Source of the DNA: Pseudomonas sp. GM84
GTDB lineage: Bacteria; Pseudomonadota; Gammaproteobacteria; Pseudomonadales; Pseudomonadaceae
Reading direction: 5' to 3'
Assembly (NCBI RefSeq): GCF_000282535.1
Contig: NZ_AKJC01000123.1
Location: 1-64,000, forward strand
Length of the DNA stretch: 64,000 bases
A model generated the notes under the pieces. The model did not search any database, was not told the DNA's origin, and saw only the letters and a program-made list of their open reading frames with translations. Position 1 is the stretch's first letter, and each line of letters begins with the position of its first letter. Below, piece by piece: positions 38,011 through 46,681 of the stretch. The translations under genes and the position numbers were made by a program.

Positions 38011-39078
38011 CTACAGGCCCTGCTGCAGATACGGATCGTCCGGGTTCTGCCGCTCCAGTTCGGCCAGCAGTACTTGCACGTTCTGCAGTTGCCCGGTCTC
38101 TTTCCAGTACTCGATGAGCAATACCCGTGCGGCGCGGTTGGCCGGTTGCCGGCTGAGCAGGGTTTCCAGTTGCTTTTGCGCCGCATCGGCCTGCTCCAGG
38201 TCGTGCAGGGTCACCGCCAGGGTATAGCGATAAGCGGCGTTGTCCGGCTCCAGCTCGACGGCGCGCGACAAGGCAAGCAGGGCATATTCGCGCTGATCGT
38301 GGCGGATCAGCCAGCGCCCCAGCTGGTTTTGCAGGAACGCCGAGTCCGGGCGCAAGGCCAGCGCCTTGGCCAGTACCTGCCTGGACTGGTCATGGTGACC
38401 CTGGCGTTCGAGCAGGCGGACCTGGGTGGCCAGCGCATCGAGGCTGTCCGGGTCCACTGCGAGGCTGCGTTGCAAGGCGATGGATGCCTGCGTGTAATCA
38501 TTTTCGTGCAGGTACAGACGCGCCAGGTGCACTTGCGCTGCGGCGTCGTCGGGTTGTTGCTCCAACACCTGCTGGTACTGCTCCAATGCCGCTTGCAGCG
38601 GGCCGAAATACAGGCCGATGGCGTCGGGGTCGAGGCCCAGCAGGGCATCGACCGCGGCAAACCGCACGCTTTGCTCGTCATCGTCCAGCAGCGGCCCCAG
38701 TATCAGGCTGCGCTGCGCGGCCGGGACCAGGCGGCGAAGACTGGCGATGGCGGCGCGGCGCACCAGCGGTTCATCGGCGTCCAGCCCCGCACGCGCCAGT
38801 TTCAGCGCTTGTGGAGAGGGGTAGTTGGGCAGTTCGGCAAACAGCGCGGCACGGCGGATCGGTGCCAGGTCGTCACGTTGCAGTTGCTGGTACAACACCC
38901 GCGCGGCGCCCGGTCGGCCTTCGTGGGCCATGCGCAAGGCCTTGGCATAGCTGTGCGCAGGCAGGACCGGTGGCGCTGTCGGGGTATCCCGCCGAAGGTA
39001 GCCGATGGTGACCGATACCAGGATCAGCAGCAGCAAGGCGATCAGGTAGCGGTGGCGTATGGGCATCGTGCGAACCAT
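38011..39078 (-). CDS. HEAT/TPR repeat membrane-anchored protein
   Basis: About 355 residues: a single N-terminal helix (YLIALLLLILVSVTIGYL), then HEAT-like repeats (IRRAALFAEL, VRRAAIASLRRLV, VRFAAVDALLGL) and four or five TPRs (DAAAQVHLARLYLHENDYTQA, DNAAYRYTLAVTLHDLEQADAA and similar) to the end. It is likely periplasmic and used for protein contacts; no specific function is known to me. Starts 39078 and 39066 are both possible and neither has a clear ribosome site. It lies downstream of mexEF-oprN but beyond that operon's terminator. Confidence 0.75.
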   Translation of the reverse strand: MVRTMPIRHRYLIALLLLILVSVTIGYLRRDTPTAPPVLPAHSYAKALRMAHEGRPGAARVLYQQLQRDDLAPIRRAALFAELPNYPSPQALKLARAGLDADEPLVRRAAIASLRRLVPAAQRSLILGPLLDDDEQSVRFAAVDALLGLDPDAIGLYFGPLQAALEQYQQVLEQQPDDAAAQVHLARLYLHENDYTQASIALQRSLAVDPDSLDALATQVRLLERQGHHDQSRQVLAKALALRPDSAFLQNQLGRWLIRHDQREYALLALSRAVELEPDNAAYRYTLAVTLHDLEQADAAQKQLETLLSRQPANRAARVLLIEYWKETGQLQNVQVLLAELERQNPDDPYLQQGL

Positions 39079-39130
39079 GGCGGTGGGAGGGAAGAGCTTG
39101 GGGCAGAATGCCGTGGGCTGCAAGCACCGT

Positions 39131-39151
39131 GGCTTGCCGGCGATAAGGCCC
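39131..39151. repeat. REP half-copy
   Basis: ggcttgccggcgataaggccc is one end of a REP core, in the gap between the oprN terminator and the HEAT/TPR gene. Confidence 0.6.
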
Positions 39152-39164
39152 GTGCAGCCCACAT

Positions 39165-39196
39165 AAAAAAGCCCCGCGGGCCAAGGCCTGCGGGGC
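39165..39196 (-). terminator. Rho-independent terminator of mexEF-oprN
   Basis: On the minus strand GCCCCGCAGGCC-TT-GGCCCGCGGGGC (12-bp stem, one mismatch) is followed by six T. It begins 48 bp after the oprN stop codon. Confidence 0.9.
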
Positions 39197-39243
39197 AAAA
39201 GGTTGGGAGAGACCAACCAAAGGAGTCGTTGCAAAGGGGAGGT

Positions 39244-40659
39244 TCAGCGCGCGCTGGCGACCGTTTCGGGCTGCCAGCCGCCGCCGAGCGCCTTGTAGAT
39301 CGACACGATGCCGCGATACAGCTCGACTTCGCCCACGGCCTGGGCATCTTCGGCGCTCAGCCGTTCACGTTCGGCATCGAGCAGCACCAGGTAGTCCACC
39401 GTGCCTTCGCGATAGCGCACCGAAGCCAGCTCCGCCGCCTTGCGGCTGCTGTCGCTCTGGCGCATCAGTGACAACAGCCGCTGCTGGGTCTTGTCGTAGT
39501 CGCTGAAGGCGTTGGCCGATTCTTCCAGGGCCAGCAGCACCTGCTGTTCATAGCTGGCCAGGGCCCCTTCGGCATCGGCCTTGGCGCCGCGCAGGCGGGC
39601 CCGCACGCTGCCCAGGTCGAATGCCGCCCAGGTGATGCTCGGCCCCAGCGCCCAGGCATTGGCCGCCGCCGAACCGATCTGCGAACCGCGTGCCGCGGTA
39701 AAGCCGAGGAAGCCACTGAGGCTCACCCGAGGGAACAGGTCGGCGGTGGCCACGCCGACATTGGCGGTGGCTGCCGCCAGCTGGCGCTCGGCGCTGCGGA
39801 TATCCGGGCGACGGCGCAGCAGCTCGCCGGGGTCGCCCACCGGCAGGGCCTTGGCGATTGCGGGCAGGGCCTTGGGCGAAAGGTCCACGCTCAAGGCGTC
39901 CGGACGCTGGCCGAGCAGGGTGGCGATGCGGTGGCGAGCCCTTGCCTGTTCAGCCTGCAGTTGCGGCACGGTGGCCTCGACCCCGGCCAGACGCGCATCG
40001 GCACGCACCACGTCGAGTTCGTTGCCGACCCCGGCGTCACGCAGGGTCACGGTGATGTTGCGCGACTCTTCCTGGGTCTTGAGGTTGGCCACGGCGATCT
40101 TCTCGCGCAGTTGCGCCCCGCGCAGCTGGCCGTAGGCGTCGACCAGCTCGGCGATCAGGCTGACCTGCAGCTGTTGCAGGTCGGCCTGGGCGGCCGCTTC
40201 CTGGGCTTCGCTGGCTTCGATCTGGCGCTGGATGCGGCCGAACAGGTCGAGCTCCCAGGCCATGTCCAGGCCCAGGTCGTAGCGTTCGCTGTTGACCCGC
40301 TGGTCGGTCTGGCCAGGGATCTGGCCCTTGCCGATTTCGCTGCTGACGCGGCTGGTGACCACCGGCAACTGGTCGTTGGCGGCGTCATCGCGGATCGCCC
40401 GTGCCGACTTGAGCCGGGCAAAGGCCACCCGCAGGTCGCGGTTGCCGTCCAGCGATGCCTGCACCAGCTGGTTCAGCACCGGGTCGTCGAACTGCTTCCA
40501 CCACACGCTCTCGAAGCGGCTGCGGTCGAAGGCCTTGGCTTGCAGCTCGGTATCGACACGTGCAGGCTCGGTGTCCGGCGCCTTGTAGTCAGGGCCTACC
40601 GCACAGGCCGCCAGGGCCAGGGCCAGCAGGCTCGGGGTCAGGGGTTTGAGCAGGTTCAT
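39244..40659 (-). CDS. oprN: RND outer membrane channel lipoprotein OprN
   Basis: 471-residue outer-membrane factor of the TolC/OprM family. A lipobox (LALALAACAVGPDYK) marks it as a lipoprotein. The duplicated TolC fold shows SARAIRDDAANDQLPVVT, SWELDLFG-like WELDLFGRIQRQIEAS and LRRRPDIRSAERQLAAATANVGVA. It forms the exit duct of the tripartite pump. Its start overlaps the mexF stop by 4 bp and a strong terminator follows. Confidence 0.93.
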   Translation of the reverse strand: MNLLKPLTPSLLALALAACAVGPDYKAPDTEPARVDTELQAKAFDRSRFESVWWKQFDDPVLNQLVQASLDGNRDLRVAFARLKSARAIRDDAANDQLPVVTSRVSSEIGKGQIPGQTDQRVNSERYDLGLDMAWELDLFGRIQRQIEASEAQEAAAQADLQQLQVSLIAELVDAYGQLRGAQLREKIAVANLKTQEESRNITVTLRDAGVGNELDVVRADARLAGVEATVPQLQAEQARARHRIATLLGQRPDALSVDLSPKALPAIAKALPVGDPGELLRRRPDIRSAERQLAAATANVGVATADLFPRVSLSGFLGFTAARGSQIGSAAANAWALGPSITWAAFDLGSVRARLRGAKADAEGALASYEQQVLLALEESANAFSDYDKTQQRLLSLMRQSDSSRKAAELASVRYREGTVDYLVLLDAERERLSAEDAQAVGEVELYRGIVSIYKALGGGWQPETVASAR

Positions 40660-43600
40660 GCGTGGCTCTCCAGCGAGTGAGCGCGTTCGGCCTTGCGGGC
40701 CTGGCGACGCTCGACGAAACGGCGGATCAGGAAGAAGAACACCGGGGTCAGGAACAGCCCGAACACGGTCACACCGATCATCCCCGAGAACACCGCGACA
40801 CCCATGGCATGGCGCATTTCAGAACCGGCACCGGAGGAGAACACCAGCGGTACCACGCCCATGATGAAGGCGATGGAGGTCATCAGGATCGGCCGCAGAC
40901 GCAGGCGGCAGGCTTCCAGCACCGCAGCCAGAGGGTCCAGCCCCTTGGCCTGTTCGTCCTTGGCGAACTCGACGATCAGGATCGCGTTCTTGCACGCCAG
41001 GCCCACCAGCACGATCAGGCCGATCTGGGTGAAGATGTTGTTGTCGCCACCCGAGACGATCACCCCGGTAATGGCCGACAGCAGAGTCATCGGCACGATC
41101 AGGATCACCGCCAGCGGCAGGCTCCAGCTCTCGTACTGGGCCGCCAGTACCAGGAACGCCAGCAGTACGCAGAGCGGGAACACCAGCAGGGCGGTATTGC
41201 CCGAGAGGATCTGCTGGTAGGTCAGGTCGGTCCACTCGAAGGTCATGCCGTTGGGCAGTTCTTCCTTGAGCAGCTTCTCGATGGCCGCTTCAGCCTGGCC
41301 GGAGCTGTAGCCCGGTGCTGCCGCGCCATTGATTTCCGCCGTGATGAAGCCGTTGTAGTGCATCACCCGATCGGGCCCGGAGGTGTCGCTGACCTTGAGG
41401 AAGGTCGCCAGCGGGATCATCTCGCCGAGGTTGTTGCGCACCTTCAACTGGCCAATCTGTTCGGCATCGAGGCGGAACTGCTGCTCGGCCTGGACGTTGA
41501 CCTGGTAGGTGCGGCCAAAGCGGTTGAAGTCGTTGGTGTACAGCGAGCCCAGGTAGACCTGCAAGGTGTCGAAGATATCGTTGATGGCCACGCCGTGGGT
41601 CTTGGCCTTTTCCCGGTCGATGGCGGCATCGACCTGCGGCACGTTGACCTGATAGCTGGTGAACAGCCCCGCCAGTTCCGGCACGTTCTGGCTCTTGGCG
41701 ATGATGTTCTGGGTTTCCTTGTACAGCGCTTCGTAGCCCAGGTTGCCACGGTCCTCGATCTGCAGGCGGAAACCACCAATGGTGCCCAGGCCCTGTACCG
41801 GCGGCGGTGGGAAGATGGCGATGTAGGCGTCCTGGATGTCGACGAACTGGGCGTTCAGCGCGGCGGCGATGGCGGCGGCCGACTGGCTCGGGTCCTTGCG
41901 CTCGTCGAACGGCTTGAGCGGGGTGAACACGATGCCGCTGTTCGGGCTGTTGGTGAAGCCGTTGATCGACAGGCCAGGGAAGGCGACCGAGTCGGCAACA
42001 CCGGGTTGCTTCAGGGCAATTTCGCTCATGCGCTTGATCACCGCCTCCGTGCGGTCGAGGCTGGCGGCGTCAGGCAACTGGGCGAAGGCCACCAGGTACT
42101 GCTTGTCCTGGGCCGGCACGAAACCGGTCGGGGTGGACGAGAAGCCCAGGTAGGTCAGGCCCATGAGGCCGGCATAGACGAACAGGGCGATGCCGCTGGA
42201 ACGGATGACCCGGCGCACGCCGCCGACGTAGCGGTGGCTGGCGCGATCGAAGAAGCGGTTGAACGGGGCGAACAGCCAGCTGCCCAGCAGTTTGTCGAGG
42301 AACCGCGAGAACCGGTCCTTGGGTGCATGGTGGTCCTTGAGCAATACGGCAGCCAGGGCCGGCGACAGGGTCAGCGAGTTGAACGCCGAGATCACGGTGG
42401 AGATGGCGATGGTCAGGGCGAACTGCTTGTAGAACTGCCCGGTAAGGCCGGAGATGAACGCGGCAGGTACGAACACGGCGCACAGCACCAGTGCCGTGGC
42501 GATGATCGGCCCGGTCACTTCGCTCATGGCCTTTTGCGTGGCCTCCAGCGGTTTCAGGCCCAGCCCGATATTGCGTTCGACGTTCTCCACCACAACGATG
42601 GCGTCGTCCACCACGATACCGATGGCCAATACCAGCCCGAACAGCGACAGGGCGTTGAGCGAGAAGCCGAACAGGTGCATCACCGCGAAGGTACCGATCA
42701 GCGACACCGGCACGGCCAGCAACGGGATGATCGAGGCGCGCCAGGTCTGCAGGAACAGGATCACCACCAGCACCACCAGCACCAGCGCTTCGAACAGGGT
42801 GTGCACCACCGCTTCGATGGAGCCGCGTACGAAGATGGTCGGGTCGTAGACGATGCTGTAGTCCATCCCCTCGGGAAAGTCCTTCTTCAGCTCGGCCATC
42901 TTCGCCCGCACTTCATCGGAGATTTCGATGGCGTTGGAGCCTGGGCGCTGGAAGATCGGGATGGCCACCGCCGGCTGGTTGTTCAGCAGCGAACGCAGGG
43001 CGTACTGGCTGGAGCCGAGTTCGACCCGGGCGATGTCCTTCAGGCGGGTGATTTCGCCATCTTTACCTGCACGAACGATGATGTTCTCGAACTCTTCCTC
43101 GTTGACCAAGCGACCCTGGGTGTTGATCGACAGCTGGAAGCTGGTCGAACCAGGGGCGGGCGGGGCGCCCAGCTGGCCGGCGGCGACCTGGCGGTTCTGC
43201 TCGCGGATGGCGGCGACCACGTCACTGGCGGTCAGGTTGCGCGAGGCGGTCTTGTTCGGGTCGAGCCACACACGCAGCGAGTAGTCGCCCATGCCGAACA
43301 GCTGCACATCGCCCACGCCGCCCAGGCGTGCCAGTTCATCCTTGATGTTGAGGATGGCGTAGTTGGACAGGTAGAGCATGTCGTAGCGGTTGTCCGGCGA
43401 GGTCAGGTGCACGACCATGGTCAGGTCGGGCGAGGCCTTGTCGACGGTGATGCCGATCCGTGTCACTTCCTCCGGCAGCTTGGGCTGGGTGCGGGTGACG
43501 CGGTTCTGCACCTGCACCTGCGCGTTGTCGAGGTCCGTGCCCAGGGCGAAGGTGATGGTCAGGGTCAGCTTGCCGTCGGCGGTGGACTGCGAGGACATGT

Positions 43601-43835
43601 ACAGCATGTTCTCGACACCGGTGATGGCCTGCTCCAGGGGCGCGGCGACGGTTTCGCCGATGACCTTGGGATTGGCGCCCGGGAAGTTGGCACGCACCAC
43701 CACGGTGGGCGGTACCACTTCCGGGTATTCGCTGATCGGCAGCTGGAACAGCGAGATGGTGCCCGCGATCAGCAGTACCAGCGACAGCACGGCAGCGAAG
43801 ATCGGCCGGGTAATGAAGAATTTCGAAAAGTTCAT
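40656..43835 (-). CDS. mexF: RND efflux permease MexF
   Basis: 1059-residue inner-membrane proton-driven pump with 12 helices. The sequence matches MexF from start (NFSKFFITRPIFAAVLSLVL) to end, with the essential Asp pair in GIVVDDAIVVVENVERN and the porter-domain signature VPLVFSSGAGSEMRHAMGV near the C-terminus. MexF with MexE and OprN exports chloramphenicol, trimethoprim and quinolones in P. aeruginosa; the native substrates here are unknown. Middle gene of the operon, 12 bp after mexE. Confidence 0.96.
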   Translation of the reverse strand: MNFSKFFITRPIFAAVLSLVLLIAGTISLFQLPISEYPEVVPPTVVVRANFPGANPKVIGETVAAPLEQAITGVENMLYMSSQSTADGKLTLTITFALGTDLDNAQVQVQNRVTRTQPKLPEEVTRIGITVDKASPDLTMVVHLTSPDNRYDMLYLSNYAILNIKDELARLGGVGDVQLFGMGDYSLRVWLDPNKTASRNLTASDVVAAIREQNRQVAAGQLGAPPAPGSTSFQLSINTQGRLVNEEEFENIIVRAGKDGEITRLKDIARVELGSSQYALRSLLNNQPAVAIPIFQRPGSNAIEISDEVRAKMAELKKDFPEGMDYSIVYDPTIFVRGSIEAVVHTLFEALVLVVLVVILFLQTWRASIIPLLAVPVSLIGTFAVMHLFGFSLNALSLFGLVLAIGIVVDDAIVVVENVERNIGLGLKPLEATQKAMSEVTGPIIATALVLCAVFVPAAFISGLTGQFYKQFALTIAISTVISAFNSLTLSPALAAVLLKDHHAPKDRFSRFLDKLLGSWLFAPFNRFFDRASHRYVGGVRRVIRSSGIALFVYAGLMGLTYLGFSSTPTGFVPAQDKQYLVAFAQLPDAASLDRTEAVIKRMSEIALKQPGVADSVAFPGLSINGFTNSPNSGIVFTPLKPFDERKDPSQSAAAIAAALNAQFVDIQDAYIAIFPPPPVQGLGTIGGFRLQIEDRGNLGYEALYKETQNIIAKSQNVPELAGLFTSYQVNVPQVDAAIDREKAKTHGVAINDIFDTLQVYLGSLYTNDFNRFGRTYQVNVQAEQQFRLDAEQIGQLKVRNNLGEMIPLATFLKVSDTSGPDRVMHYNGFITAEINGAAAPGYSSGQAEAAIEKLLKEELPNGMTFEWTDLTYQQILSGNTALLVFPLCVLLAFLVLAAQYESWSLPLAVILIVPMTLLSAITGVIVSGGDNNIFTQIGLIVLVGLACKNAILIVEFAKDEQAKGLDPLAAVLEACRLRLRPILMTSIAFIMGVVPLVFSSGAGSEMRHAMGVAVFSGMIGVTVFGLFLTPVFFFLIRRFVERRQARKAERAHSLESHA

Positions 43836-43847
43836 CGGTGTGATCCC

Positions 43848-45089
43848 TTAACCGCGCGGCGACTGGGCGCTGGCGACTTTCTCAGTGGAGCCCGCTACCT
43901 TCTGCGCGGTGTTGCTGGCCTCGAGGGCCTGGCGCTGCTGGGCGAGGGCGGCGAGGGTCTGTTCGCTGGCCATCGGTGCCTCGATCGGGGTTACCGGCGA
44001 GCCTGGGCGAACCCGTTGCAGGCCCCTGACCACGATGCGGTCGTCCTTGGCCAGGCCGCTGCGCACGATGCGCAGGCCTTCGAGCTTAGGCCCCAGTTCG
44101 ACGGCGCGGTAGGTCGCCTTGTTGTCCTTGTCCATGACCAGCACGAACTTCTTGCCAAGGTCGGTGCCGACCGCTTCATCGTTGATCAGCATGGCGTCGT
44201 ACTGGGCGCTGCCGACCAGTTTCAGGCGCGCATACAGGCCCGGGGTGAACTGGCCGTCGCGGTTGTCGAACACGGCGCGGCCACGGATGGTGCCGGTGCG
44301 CGGGTTGACCTGGTTGTCGACGAAGTTCATCTGGCCCAGGTGCGGGTTGCCGGTTTCGCTGGTCAGGCCGAGGTACACCGGGGTGCTCTGGCCGCGCTGG
44401 CCGTCGCGCGCCAGTTGGGTGTACTTGAGGTACACGCGCTCGTCGGCGTCGAAGTAGGCGTACACCTTGTCGGTGGAGACCACGCTGGTCAGCGGCGTGA
44501 CATCGGCGCTGACGATGTTGCCGGCGGTGAACTGGGCGCGGCTGACGCGGCCACTGATCGGCGCGGTGACGCGGGTGAAGCTCAGGTTCAGGCGCGCCAG
44601 GTCGAGCTGGGCCTGGATCGCGTCGACCCCGGCGCGGGCTTCGGCGGCGGCGCTGCTGCGCGATTCGGCAAGCTCGGCGGAGATCGCGTTGCTGTCGCGC
44701 AGACGCTCGCCACGGCGAGCTTCGTTGGCGCTGCGAATGGCAGTGGCCTTGGCCTGCTGCAGCTGCGCTTCGAGGCGGCGGACTTCAGCCTGGAACGGGC
44801 GTGGGTCGATCTGGAACAGCAGGTCGCCTTTCTTGACCTGGGCGCCCTCGGTGAAGGCCACCAGGTCGATCTGGCCGGAGACCCGTGGGCGTACTTCGAC
44901 GGTTTCCGGGGCTTCGAGGCGGCCGGTGAATTCGTCCCATTCGTTGATCGGCTGTTCGATCACCTTGGCCACGCTGACCTTTGGCGCGGCGGGCGCCTGC
45001 ACAGCGTCCGGGGTTCGGCCACAAGCGCTGAGCACCACCACTGCGAGGGCAGCGAGGGGGAAGCGCAAGGGTTTGAGTGAGTGGTCCAT
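43848..45089 (-). CDS. mexE: RND membrane fusion protein MexE
   Basis: 413-residue periplasmic adaptor lipoprotein. The signal ends in a lipobox (VVVLSACGRT), followed by the lipoyl half-motif VRPRVSGQIDLVAFTEGAQVKKG, a coiled hairpin (about 95-165, QLQQAKATAIRSANEARRGERL) and FTRVTAPISGRVSRAQFTAG. It links MexF to OprN. ATG 45087-45089 has a ggag ribosome site; residues upstream run into the divergent promoter. No mexT-like LysR gene is next to it. Confidence 0.94.
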   Translation of the reverse strand: MDHSLKPLRFPLAALAVVVLSACGRTPDAVQAPAAPKVSVAKVIEQPINEWDEFTGRLEAPETVEVRPRVSGQIDLVAFTEGAQVKKGDLLFQIDPRPFQAEVRRLEAQLQQAKATAIRSANEARRGERLRDSNAISAELAESRSSAAAEARAGVDAIQAQLDLARLNLSFTRVTAPISGRVSRAQFTAGNIVSADVTPLTSVVSTDKVYAYFDADERVYLKYTQLARDGQRGQSTPVYLGLTSETGNPHLGQMNFVDNQVNPRTGTIRGRAVFDNRDGQFTPGLYARLKLVGSAQYDAMLINDEAVGTDLGKKFVLVMDKDNKATYRAVELGPKLEGLRIVRSGLAKDDRIVVRGLQRVRPGSPVTPIEAPMASEQTLAALAQQRQALEASNTAQKVAGSTEKVASAQSPRG

Positions 45090-45230
45090 GGAGAACTCCG
45101 CCAAGATATTAGTAGTGGGCGGAGTGTGAGTGCCTTGCGCGCGGCGCACGAATCGAACGCAGCGAAGGTTATTATCACGGGCAATGATATGTCGGCATGT
45201 TTCATCGATGGCGGGCATGGTAGGGTGCCC

Positions 45231-45335
45231 GTGCCGGCCCTTTCGCGGGACAAGCCCGCTCCCACAAGTTCTCCACTACCTCAGGTAGTGCGCAGTTGTT
45301 GTGGGAGCGGGCTTGTCCCGCGAAGAGGCCGGCAC
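45231..45335. repeat. REP pair (REPIN) with long near-perfect arms
   Basis: Arms of about 37 bp at 45231-45267 and 45299-45335 are reverse complements with two mismatches. The spacer has its own CACTAC-GGTAGTG hairpin, so the whole 105 bp folds as one. It lies between divergent mexE and the MFS gene, and the apparent upstream start of the MFS gene (ATG-like GTG 45301) is inside it. Confidence 0.9.
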
Positions 45336-45366
45336 AGACATCCTGCATGTGATCCAAGGCGCAATC

Positions 45367-46548
45367 GTGAACACCACCCCCAAATTCCCCAGTCCCCTCG
45401 GCATCGTCTGGCTGGGCGTACTGCAAATCCTGGTCTGGGGCGGTTCCTTCTTCCTCATGGCGGTCATGGCCGACCCGATCAGCCGCGACACCGGCTGGCC
45501 CAGTCAATGGGTCTACGGCGCACTTTCGCTGAGCCTGATGGTTTCGGCCCTGTTGGCCCCACTGAGCAGCCGTCTGGTCGCCCGCTACGGCGGCCGCCCG
45601 CAAATGGCCGCCAGCGGCGCTGTGGTCGCGCTGGGCCTGCTGATCATGGCCGCCAGCCACAACCTGGCGTTGTTCCTGCTGGCCTGGGCAGTGATTGGCG
45701 TGGGCATGGCCATGGGGCTCTACGAAGCCCTGTTTTCCACCCTCGGCGGGTTGTATGGGGAGGGTGCAGGCAAGGCCATCACCGGCATCACCCTGATCGC
45801 CGGTTTCGCCTCGACCCTGTCCTGGCCCATCGTGGCACTGGCCATCGAGCACCTGGGCTGGCGGGTGACCTGCGTCGGCTACGCGCTGGTGTTGATCGTG
45901 GTGGTGGCGCCGCTGTACTGGCGGGTCCTGCCCGCAGGTGGACGGGTCGAGCCGCGCAAGCAACAGCAGAGCGCTGACGGGGGCGAGGTGGACCGTCAGC
46001 TCTACCTGCTGCTGACCAGCCTGTTCGCCATTGGCGCGATCATCATGACGGCCATTGCCGTGCAGCTGGTGGCCGTGCTGCAGGGCCTCGGGCATTCGCT
46101 ACCGGCGGCCATCGGCCTGGCCGCGATGCTCGGCCCCAGCCAGGTGGCCTCGCGGGTGCTGCAGATTCTTGCAGGCAAGCGGCATCCGGTCTGGACGGCG
46201 CTGGCCTGGGTGAGCCTGGTGCTGGTCGGCCTGCTGCTGGTCACGCTGGTGCCGGCGGCCACCGCCGTGGGCCTGCTGGTGTTCGGTTGCGGCAATGGTC
46301 TGCGGGCGATCGTGCGGGGGTTGCTGCCGCTGGCGATGATGCCACCTGCGCAATACGTGCTGCTGATGGGGCGCATGTCGCGGCCATCGCTGATCGGGCA
46401 GGCGTTGACGCCGCTGGTGGGGGGTTACCTGTTCGAGCATTTTGGCGCGATGGGGGTGCTGGTAACGCTGTGCCTGCTGGCGTTGGTCAACGTGGGCTTG
46501 GTGCTGGCAGTGTTGCGCAGGGTACGGCGCAGCGCCTGCTCGGGTTGA
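45367..46548 (+). CDS. MFS transporter
   Basis: 393-residue permease with 12 predicted helices (first: LGIVWLGVLQILVWGGSFFLM; then ALLAPLSSRLVARYGGRPQMAAS, which carries motif A). The substrate is unknown. GTG 45367 with AAGG seven bases upstream is chosen; a longer frame from 45301 would translate the REP element. It is divergent from mexEF-oprN but not obviously linked to it. Confidence 0.85.
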   Translation: MNTTPKFPSPLGIVWLGVLQILVWGGSFFLMAVMADPISRDTGWPSQWVYGALSLSLMVSALLAPLSSRLVARYGGRPQMAASGAVVALGLLIMAASHNLALFLLAWAVIGVGMAMGLYEALFSTLGGLYGEGAGKAITGITLIAGFASTLSWPIVALAIEHLGWRVTCVGYALVLIVVVAPLYWRVLPAGGRVEPRKQQQSADGGEVDRQLYLLLTSLFAIGAIIMTAIAVQLVAVLQGLGHSLPAAIGLAAMLGPSQVASRVLQILAGKRHPVWTALAWVSLVLVGLLLVTLVPAATAVGLLVFGCGNGLRAIVRGLLPLAMMPPAQYVLLMGRMSRPSLIGQALTPLVGGYLFEHFGAMGVLVTLCLLALVNVGLVLAVLRRVRRSACSG

Positions 46549-46681
46549 AGCATCCGACCAGCCGCATTGGCGCGCCGGCGCCGGGTGCACTAGCGTTTTG
46601 TTCAACTTCGCCAGCAGCGTTCATCGCGCTGGGTCTGCGAACATCGACGTCAGTCCTCCCTCGCTGTGAGACCAGACACCT

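Noticed and set aside
40662-45080. 1472-residue open frame on the plus strand
   Set aside because: It is antisense to the whole of mexF and mexE, whose products match known proteins end to end. High third-position GC keeps the opposite frame open; its translation has low-complexity His/Gln/Arg composition.
45301-45366. Longer start for the MFS gene
   Set aside because: The extra 22 residues would be REP-encoded, while GTG 45367 has its own ribosome site directly before the first helix.
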